A stretch of 11,769 nucleotides of DNA, taken from positions 1-11,769 of the forward strand of contig JAATGD010000397.1 in assembly GCA_015654965.1 (NCBI GenBank), written 5' to 3'. The notes beneath the pieces were generated by a model. That model saw nothing but the letters and a program-made list of their open reading frames with translations. It was not told where the DNA came from and made no database searches. The DNA comes from Hyphomicrobiales bacterium. Lineage in GTDB: Bacteria; Pseudomonadota; Alphaproteobacteria; Rhizobiales; Rhizobiaceae. The translations under genes and the position numbers were made by a program. Positions 6,737 to 11,769 of the stretch are shown in pieces; position 1 is the stretch's first letter; every line of letters begins with the position of its first letter.

Positions 6737-8008
6737 ATGCTTCACGTATCGCGTCTGCGCGGCATATCGGCCGCTATCACCGTCTTTTCCACCCTCATGG
6801 CCAGTTCAGCCATTGCGCAAACGACGATCAATTTTATCGGTGAAGCAGCGCCCGCGGTTTTCGCGCCAGTCATCGACGCCTACCAGAAGGCCAATCCCGA
6901 CATCAAGATCGACTATCAGCAGATCCCGTTCGAGGATTTGAATGCAGCCGTTCAGTCTCGTGTTGGACAAGGTGATGATAGCATCGACATTTATGCGGCC
7001 GACACGCCACGCATTCCTGCTTTTGCGTCCAAGGGCTATATGCTTGACCTTGAAGACCTGCGCTCCAAGATCGAGGCAGCAGTTCCCAACAAGGTGGCGA
7101 TTGGCGAGGTTTCCTATGATGGGAAAATCTATGCCTTCCCGATGTGGAACTCGACGCAATTGCTCTATTTCAATCGCGACCTGCTCAAGAAAGCCGGTGT
7201 GGAGGAATTAAGCTCTGCCGAAAAGGATCGCCTGACCTGGGAAGAATTTCTCGATAAAGCACGCACGATCCAGAAGTCGGGCACAAAATGGGGCTGGGCG
7301 TTCCAGCAGGTGGACCGCTATTATCAGCTTCAGCCGTTGTTTGAATCCGCAGGCGCTGGTTCGGGCCTTACGGGTGATGCAATGCTAACACCTGATCTTC
7401 TTGGCGAAAAATGGATCGAAGTCGCCAAATGGTACGGAGCGCAATTCGCCGATGGCCTGTCTCCACGCGGCGTGACGCCCAACCAGAGTTACGATCTTTT
7501 CGTTAATGGCGAAACGCCGTTCATGATAACCGGCCCGTGGGCAATTACCCGCTTCGATAGTGCTGAAAAGCTCAATTACGGCGTAGCGCCAATGCCCTAT
7601 TTCAAGGACGGCAAGCCTGTAACACCAACAGGATCATGGTCGCTCGCCATCAATCCGCATGCGGCAAATCTTGAAGAAGCAAAGAAGTTTCTCGAATTTG
7701 CGACGCTGACGGGTGAAGGCTCCTACCTGACGGTTTCGCAGAATCCGTTGCCACCCGTGAATGCGGAAGGCTTCAAGCTTTATGCGGAAAAGATGAACGA
7801 ACTGACGCCCAAGATCGGCTCCGCCATCGATATCATCACCTATGAAACGCAAAACACAGCCGTCAGCCGCCCACGGTCTGTTGGCTATGTCGCCTTTGAG
7901 ACAATTCTCAACAAGGCCTTTGCCGATATTCGCAACGGTGCAGATGTCGAAAAGACTCTGCAACAGGCACAGGATCAGTTGAAATCGACCTTGGGACGCA
8001 TTCGCTGA
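6737..8008 (+). CDS. Sugar ABC transporter periplasmic substrate-binding protein (CUT1, SBP family 1)
   Basis: A 423-residue extracellular solute-binding protein. A Sec signal peptide is clear: positive N-terminus (MLHVSRLRG), hydrophobic core ISAAITVFSTLMASS and a likely cleavage after SAIA at residue 27. The mature part begins QTTINFIGEAAPAVFAPVIDAYQ, the typical first strand and helix of family-1 binding proteins, and carries NPDIKIDYQQIPFEDL, SIDIYAADTPRIPAFASKGYMLDLEDL and the late motif FMITGPWAITRF. It captures the substrate in the periplasm and delivers it to the permeases encoded next. The ribosome binding site GAGGAG at 6720-6725 is 11 bases before the ATG. The substrate cannot be assigned from sequence; a sugar or glycoside (possibly nucleoside-like) is likely given the hydrolase gene in the locus. 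Confidence 0.93.
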   Translation: MLHVSRLRGISAAITVFSTLMASSAIAQTTINFIGEAAPAVFAPVIDAYQKANPDIKIDYQQIPFEDLNAAVQSRVGQGDDSIDIYAADTPRIPAFASKGYMLDLEDLRSKIEAAVPNKVAIGEVSYDGKIYAFPMWNSTQLLYFNRDLLKKAGVEELSSAEKDRLTWEEFLDKARTIQKSGTKWGWAFQQVDRYYQLQPLFESAGAGSGLTGDAMLTPDLLGEKWIEVAKWYGAQFADGLSPRGVTPNQSYDLFVNGETPFMITGPWAITRFDSAEKLNYGVAPMPYFKDGKPVTPTGSWSLAINPHAANLEEAKKFLEFATLTGEGSYLTVSQNPLPPVNAEGFKLYAEKMNELTPKIGSAIDIITYETQNTAVSRPRSVGYVAFETILNKAFADIRNGADVEKTLQQAQDQLKSTLGRIR

Positions 8009-8050
8009 TAATGGGTGACTGCATTTTCAATAATTTTTCAAAGCACCTGA

Positions 8051-8070
8051 ATGGCGGCTTTATACGCCAT
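8051..8070 (+). other. Small hairpin between binding-protein and permease genes
   Basis: ATGGCG (8051-8056) and CGCCAT (8065-8070) form a six-bp stem with an eight-base loop. It has no T-tract. It sits in the mRNA between the binding-protein stop and the preferred permease start at 8096, a place where hairpins often shield the binding-protein transcript from decay. Confidence 0.35.
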
Positions 8071-8095
8071 CAACAATGAACAAATGGATGTCGCC

Positions 8096-8953
8096 ATGAC
8101 GCTGCATCGCAGACTCTGGATTGCTGCACTTTTTCTGGCGCCAGCTTTGGTGGCTGTTGTTTTCCTCCGGCTGTGGCCCGCCGCCTCAGCCATACACAAC
8201 TCGTTGCTGGCACCACGAGCAACGAGCTATAGTCTGGAAAACTACAGCTACCTTTTTTCCGAACCGACCTTCATCTCAAGCCTGATGACGACGTTGATCT
8301 ATTCCATCATCGTCAATCCGTTGCAAATTGCCATCGCGCTTGCGCTCGCTTTGCTGCTCAATGCTGCCATTCCCTATGTCGGCTTCTGGCGTGCGATCAT
8401 CTTGTTGCCCGTTGCCATCCCCCAGAGTGTATCGGCAGTTGTGTGGGGCGTGGCTTTCCGTCCCGACGGGCCGATCAATGCGGTTCTGACCAGCGTCGGT
8501 ATCGAACCCATGCGTTTTATCACCTCCCCCGATCAGGCGCTTGCCTCGATTATCGTGATCGTGAGCTGGATCGGCGTCGGCTACTGGATGACGTTCATTC
8601 TGGCCGGATTGCAGGATATTCCGAAATCGCTTTATGAAGCCGTGCGTATCGATGGCGCCAATAAATGGCAGCAGTTTCGCTATGTCACGCTGCCGCAATT
8701 ACGCCGCCCGCTGACCTTCGTTCTGGTCGCCAATACGGTCGCCAATTTCCTCGTTTTCGCGCCGGTGCAGATTCTCACCCAAGGCGGACCACAAGGCTCG
8801 ACCAACCTCATCATGAATGAAATTTACACCCGCGCTTTCATCTCGGACGACCCGAGCAGTGCTGCTGCAGCCACGGTTATTCTTGTGAGCGTCGTTCTGC
8901 TGGTGGTTCTGTTCCAGTTCCGCATGATGCGTTCGCCGGAGGATGCAAACTAA
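8096..8953 (+). CDS. Sugar ABC transporter permease, first subunit (CUT1, MalF/UgpA-like)
   Basis: A 285-residue inner-membrane permease with about six transmembrane segments; the first begins near residue 7 (LWIAALFLAPALVAVVFL). The cytoplasmic EAA loop, which contacts the ATPase, reads EAVRIDGANKWQQFRYVTLP from about residue 181. The start is uncertain. An in-frame ATG at 8051 would add 15 residues, but it has no ribosome binding site and lies in a hairpin. The ATG at 8096 has a weak GGA seven bases before it and gives the short N-terminus normal for this family. It follows the binding-protein gene and overlaps the next permease gene by one base, forming one operon. It lacks the large extra periplasmic loop of true MalF, as is usual for UgpA-type subunits. 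Confidence 0.9.
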   Translation: MTLHRRLWIAALFLAPALVAVVFLRLWPAASAIHNSLLAPRATSYSLENYSYLFSEPTFISSLMTTLIYSIIVNPLQIAIALALALLLNAAIPYVGFWRAIILLPVAIPQSVSAVVWGVAFRPDGPINAVLTSVGIEPMRFITSPDQALASIIVIVSWIGVGYWMTFILAGLQDIPKSLYEAVRIDGANKWQQFRYVTLPQLRRPLTFVLVANTVANFLVFAPVQILTQGGPQGSTNLIMNEIYTRAFISDDPSSAAAATVILVSVVLLVVLFQFRMMRSPEDAN

Positions 8954-9783
8954 TGGCCCAAAAACCCGGCCTTCTTCGTACGTCAACAGCAATCGGCATT
9001 GCGCTTTTGTTCATCCTGCCGCTCTGGTGGATGGCAATCAGCGCCGTGCGCCCGTCAAACGACATCTTCCGCTATCTGTCCCCCTTGAGCATATGGACGA
9101 TCATTCCCAATGATTTCACGCTCGCCCATATCATAGAGCTTTGGACCGGAAGTTTTCGTCAGGCGATCCTCAATTCCATGTTCGTCACGCTGGTCACTGT
9201 GTTTTTCGGCTTGATGATCTGTTCTGTAGCCGCATTTGCGCTTGCCGTAATTGAGTTTCCCTATCGCAATGCGGTCTTTATGGTGATGGTTGTCAGTTTC
9301 CTCATCCCCTTTGATGCGATTGCGGTGCCCCTCTATCAAATCATGCGCAGCTTCAATCTCCAGAATACCTATCTGGGCCTCATCCTGCCCGGTGTCGGCA
9401 ACGGGCTTGCCGTCTTCATGTTGCGACAGTTTTTCCTCGGCATTCCCAAAGAGCTGCGGGAAGCCGCCATGGTCGACGGCATGAGCTGGTTCGGCATTTT
9501 CTGGCGCATATATCTACCGCTTTCAATCCCGGCACTCATCAGTGCGGCGCTCATTCTGTTCATCTTCCAGTGGCAGGCTTATCTTTGGCCGCTTCTGATC
9601 GCGCCAAACCCCGATTACAAGGTTGCGGCAGTTGCCATCGCGCAGTTCTCCACGTCCTATGATGTGAATTATAGCCTGATTTTTGCAGCTGCATTGTTCA
9701 TTTCGCTGATCCCGATGGTCATACTGACCATCTTCCAGCGCTATTATGCAGCTTCGGTCGCCTCCACTGGCAGCAAGGAATAA
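8953..9783 (+). CDS. Sugar ABC transporter permease, second subunit (CUT1, MalG/UgpE-like)
   Basis: A 276-residue inner-membrane permease with about six transmembrane segments; the first follows a short N-terminus (TAIGIALLFILPLWWMAIS). The stretch AVRPSNDIF after the first helix is typical of MalG-type subunits. The EAA loop reads EAAMVDGMSWFGIFWRIYLP from about residue 170, with the conserved Gly. Stop and start overlap as TAATG (8951-8955), and GGAGG lies ten bases before the ATG, so translation is coupled to the first permease. Together the two would form the membrane channel for the binding protein at 6737-8008. With the local ATPase gene interrupted, they would need an ATPase encoded elsewhere. 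Confidence 0.92.
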   Translation: MAQKPGLLRTSTAIGIALLFILPLWWMAISAVRPSNDIFRYLSPLSIWTIIPNDFTLAHIIELWTGSFRQAILNSMFVTLVTVFFGLMICSVAAFALAVIEFPYRNAVFMVMVVSFLIPFDAIAVPLYQIMRSFNLQNTYLGLILPGVGNGLAVFMLRQFFLGIPKELREAAMVDGMSWFGIFWRIYLPLSIPALISAALILFIFQWQAYLWPLLIAPNPDYKVAAVAIAQFSTSYDVNYSLIFAAALFISLIPMVILTIFQRYYAASVASTGSKE

Positions 9784-9811
9784 AGAACCCCACGACCTGT
9801 CGCATTGATTA

Positions 9812-9839
9812 AAGGGGGCTTTGTGCTCCCTTCTTTTTT
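9812..9839 (+). terminator. Intrinsic terminator of the importer operon
   Basis: AAGGGGGC (9812-9819) pairs with GCTCCCTT (9825-9832), including one G-U pair, around a five-base loop. C and a run of six T (9834-9839) follow. The T-run overlaps the stop codon of the convergent lysR gene (9838-9840). Read in reverse, the hairpin ends in TTT only, so it is weaker for lysR. Confidence 0.88.
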
Positions 9840-10815
9840 ATCCTTGCTGGATACCGATGGATCGATCAGGCCGCTGTTTTTCCATCGCAATGCGCAATTG
9901 CGCCAGGAAAGCCTCGACAGCTGGTGTAATCGGCCTGTCGCGGCGGGTGACAATACCATAGGACCCCATCACCGAAGGCAGCTTGACGCGCACCTCGTCG
10001 AGAAAATCCTGACGGATAAAAAAGTCCGACACATCCCCCGGTATTACTGCCAACATATCGCTCTCATGCATCAATGTTACCATCATGATCATAGAAGATG
10101 TTTCGACGATATCCTGCGGGCCGGGAAGCCGCATTTCTGCAAAGACGGGTGCCAGAACCTTTCGCATCGGACTACCGGCAGGCAGCAAGGTCCACGGCCA
10201 GCCGCCCAGTTCCCGCACCGTGACTGACTTTTTCATTGTCAGCGGATGACCTTTGCGGGCCACCACCTTCAGCGGTTCATCGATCAGTTCAATATAGTCG
10301 AATTCGCTGCGATCACTCAGCACCAGAGGGCGTGCGAGCAGAACATCGAGCTGGCCATTGAGTAACGCCGGAACCAGCACGTCACTTGTGTTGACATCGA
10401 CTGAAACCTGCAAGCCGGGATATTGTTGTTTCAAAGCGGCAACCGCCTTTGCCAGCAAGAAAGGAATGGCGCTGATGACGGCACCAATCTTGATCGTGCC
10501 GGATGTGCCTTTGGAGAGCGAATCCAGTTCAGCACGCGTGCGAATAATCTCCATCTGCATCAGCCGGGCATGCCGGATCATCACATCGCCATAGGCTGTC
10601 GGCCGCATGCCGCGGCGACTGCGCTCGAACAAGGCAAAGCCGACCGTCGCTTCCAGATCCTGAATGAGTTTGGTTGCAGTCGGTTGCGTCATGTTCACGG
10701 ATGCGGCGGCCTGACGAAGACTGCTGGCCTCCCCCAGCGCAACCAGCAGCAGGAGATGCGCACTTTTCATATGTCGCAAAAGGGCAAGGCCGCCATCAAA
10801 TGGCTCAGACGTCAT
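9838..10815 (-). CDS. LysR-family transcriptional regulator (GbpR-like)
   Basis: A 325-residue LysR regulator. The winged helix-turn-helix spans about residues 16-75 (LVALGEASSLRQAAASVNMTQ, then ATKLIQDLEATVGFALFERSRRGMRPT), followed by a linker helix and a substrate-binding domain starting IKIGAVISAIPFLLAKAVAAL. The form resembles the GbpR/GalR-like LysR proteins of rhizobia and agrobacteria, many of which control sugar or aromatic uptake. I keep the ATG at 10815, preceded by a purine-rich GGTGGGG at a fair distance; an internal ATG at 10770 would also leave the DNA-binding domain whole. It is divergent from the MFS transporter gene, with a clear LysR box in between, so it probably controls that gene and itself. 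The effector is unknown. Confidence 0.9.
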   Translation of the reverse strand: MTSEPFDGGLALLRHMKSAHLLLLVALGEASSLRQAAASVNMTQPTATKLIQDLEATVGFALFERSRRGMRPTAYGDVMIRHARLMQMEIIRTRAELDSLSKGTSGTIKIGAVISAIPFLLAKAVAALKQQYPGLQVSVDVNTSDVLVPALLNGQLDVLLARPLVLSDRSEFDYIELIDEPLKVVARKGHPLTMKKSVTVRELGGWPWTLLPAGSPMRKVLAPVFAEMRLPGPQDIVETSSMIMMVTLMHESDMLAVIPGDVSDFFIRQDFLDEVRVKLPSVMGSYGIVTRRDRPITPAVEAFLAQLRIAMEKQRPDRSIGIQQG

Positions 10816-10846
10816 CCTATTTTCCCCACCTCGAATGGCTCAAATC

Positions 10847-10869
10847 AGTGATCGTAAAACCCGATCACT
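10847..10869. promoter_or_regulatory. LysR recognition box (ATC-N9-GAT)
   Basis: AGTGATC (10847-10853) and GATCACT (10863-10869) are perfect seven-bp inverted arms around nine bases. The core ATC-N9-GAT (10851-10865) is the classic LysR-type T-N11-A box. Its centre lies about 62 bases before the transcription start predicted from the -10-like TATATT at 10909-10914, the usual place of the high-affinity LysR recognition site. Confidence 0.7.
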
Positions 10870-10873
10870 TGAT

Positions 10874-10903
10874 CTTATTATTTCATTATTTTGGAATAAT
10901 AAG
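10874..10903. promoter_or_regulatory. 30-bp AT-rich dyad, candidate LysR activation site
   Basis: CTTATTATT (10874-10882) and AATAATAAG (10895-10903) are perfect nine-bp inverted arms. Extended by two bases each, the arms match at 10 of 11 positions. The dyad lies between the ATC-N9-GAT box and the -10-like TATATT (10909-10914), covering the region where LysR activation sites and the -35 element normally sit. Confidence 0.5.
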
Positions 10904-10908
10904 TCAAT

Positions 10909-10914
10909 TATATT
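10909..10914 (+). promoter_or_regulatory. Candidate -10 element of the MFS transporter gene
   Basis: TATATT matches TATAAT at five of six positions. No good -35 lies 16-18 bases upstream, as expected for an activator-dependent LysR-controlled promoter. It would give a leader of about 100 bases. Confidence 0.35.
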
Positions 10915-10924
10915 TCCCTCGGGC

Positions 10925-10944
10925 TGCGGTGTGGGAACACCGCG
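10925..10944 (+). other. GNRA-tetraloop hairpin in the MFS gene leader
   Basis: GCGGTGT (10926-10932) and ACACCGC (10937-10943) form a perfect seven-bp stem closed by the tetraloop GGGA, a GNRA type. One further U-G pair (10925/10944) is possible. It has no T-tract and is therefore not a terminator. It lies near the predicted 5' end of the transporter mRNA. Confidence 0.55.
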
Positions 10945-11018
10945 CATGGAGGCCGACAAATCGCCGGAGGAATGCAGGTCTGTCGTGATCTGCAGCGGCA
11001 TCAGGAGGATTGCAATCA

Positions 11019-11769
11019 ATGTCGGAGATTGAACAGGAACGCGTTGCCTATGGCGACGCCAATACACAAGACCACGTAGCAACCAATGTCCGATGGTACA
11101 TTTTCGTGGTCGTCTTTCTGCTGGTCGTCATCAACATGATCGACCGCACCGCATTGTCGATCGCCATGCCGACAATCGCTGCCGAATTTTCGCTCGGACC
11201 GGCAATGCAGGGCCTTATCCTCAGCTCTTTCTTCTGGAGCTACGCATTGATGCAGATTCCGGGCGGCTGGTTGATCGATCGTTACGGTGCCCGTTCCGTC
11301 ATCACTCTTTCAACCATCGGATGGGGTGTTTTTCAAACCATTGCAGGCTTTACCACCGGAGGCATCTCTCTTCTGCTGACCCGTATTGGTCTTGGCGCGG
11401 CAGAGGCACCACTGTTTCCGGCAGGCGCCAAACTCAACTCGATCTGGCTTGCGAAGAAGGAACGGGCACGCGGCGCTGTCTTCATGGATAGCGGCGCGCC
11501 CCTTGGTGCCGCCTTTGGTGGCATTTTGATCAGCTGGCTGATCCTGACGCTTGGAAGCTGGCGGCTCGCCTTCATCGCGGCTGGTCTCATTACGATTTTG
11601 CTGGGCTGGCTTGCTTGGCGTTATCTGCGCGATAATCCAGCCACTCATCCGCGCGTCAATGCCGCAGAACTCGATATCATCAAGGAAGTGGGGGAAGTGA
11701 AGCAGGAAGGCGCGGAACATGAGCCATCCCAAATCCTTCGCCGTTCGCTCATCAGCCTTGTCACTGGCC
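11019..11769 (+). CDS. MFS transporter, anion:cation symporter type (GudP/ExuT-like); runs off right edge
   Basis: The first 250 codons are visible. After a hydrophilic N-terminus of about 25 residues comes the first membrane helix, WYIFVVVFLLVVINMIDRTA, whose NMIDR end is the usual signature of anion:cation symporters for hexuronates, glucarate, galactonate and similar acids. SSFFWSYALMQIPGGWLIDRYGAR carries the MFS motif between helices 2 and 3, and LTRIGLGAAEAPLFPAG is the conserved helix-4 motif of this family. About six helices are followed by the start of the central cytoplasmic loop (RDNPATHPRVNAAEL). AGGAGG at 11003-11008 is ten bases before the ATG. It would import an organic or sugar acid by proton symport; the substrate cannot be named. 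It diverges from the LysR gene, which likely controls it. Confidence 0.9.
   Translation, partial: MSEIEQERVAYGDANTQDHVATNVRWYIFVVVFLLVVINMIDRTALSIAMPTIAAEFSLGPAMQGLILSSFFWSYALMQIPGGWLIDRYGARSVITLSTIGWGVFQTIAGFTTGGISLLLTRIGLGAAEAPLFPAGAKLNSIWLAKKERARGAVFMDSGAPLGAAFGGILISWLILTLGSWRLAFIAAGLITILLGWLAWRYLRDNPATHPRVNAAELDIIKEVGEVKQEGAEHEPSQILRRSLISLVTG

Noticed and set aside
1..11769. Mobile elements, phage genes, toxin-antitoxin or defence systems, CRISPR, tRNA genes
   Set aside because: No transposase, integrase, terminal repeats, repeat-spacer array or cloverleaf-like sequence was seen. All sizeable frames are metabolic, transport or regulatory genes with similar base composition.

Overview
The window looks like chromosomal DNA of an alphaproteobacterium of the order Hyphomicrobiales. 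Gene style, LacI-type regulators and transporter types suggest the Brucella/Ochrobactrum group, but this is recalled family resemblance, not a database match. It carries carbohydrate-catabolism and transport modules packed almost end to end. I see no mobile element, tRNA, rRNA, CRISPR array or prophage, and no gene-free stretch longer than about 230 bases.

Left module (1-3366): an acid-sugar (L-threonate / four-carbon aldonate) catabolic cluster. A LacI-family regulator (minus strand) is followed on the same strand by the start of otnK (3-oxo-tetronate kinase, cut by the left edge). Divergent from them are ltnD (L-threonate 2-dehydrogenase type) and otnI (2-oxo-tetronate isomerase type), which end at a strong 14-bp-stem terminator. 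Dehydrogenase, isomerase and kinase are consecutive steps of the known pathway. The last step, the OtnC decarboxylase, would be expected just beyond the left edge. The 105-bp divergent promoter holds two near-identical 16-bp LacI-type operators in inverted orientation, and a weaker third copy lies just before otnK.

Middle module (3384-9839): a CUT1-type ABC importer locus. On the minus strand an ATPase gene precedes a divergent nucleoside-hydrolase-family gene. On the plus strand lie a second LacI-family regulator, a periplasmic binding protein and two permeases, closed by a hairpin terminator. The ATPase gene has an in-frame UGA exactly in the Walker A loop (GPS-stop-CGKST) and is otherwise intact, so it looks freshly inactivated. 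A shared TGCA-N6-TGCA element with a central CG lies before both the lacI gene and the binding-protein gene and is a candidate operator. The hydrolase-family protein has an altered active-site signature, so the imported substrate may not be an ordinary nucleoside.

Right module (9838-11769): a LysR-family regulator diverges from an MFS transporter of the anion:cation symporter type, which is cut by the right edge. Their 203-bp intergenic region contains a textbook ATC-N9-GAT LysR box, a second 30-bp dyad, a -10-like element and a GNRA-tetraloop hairpin.

I did not find a convincing wholly new system. The strongest points are the Walker A nonsense codon, the variant hydrolase signature and the three well-formed operator sets.
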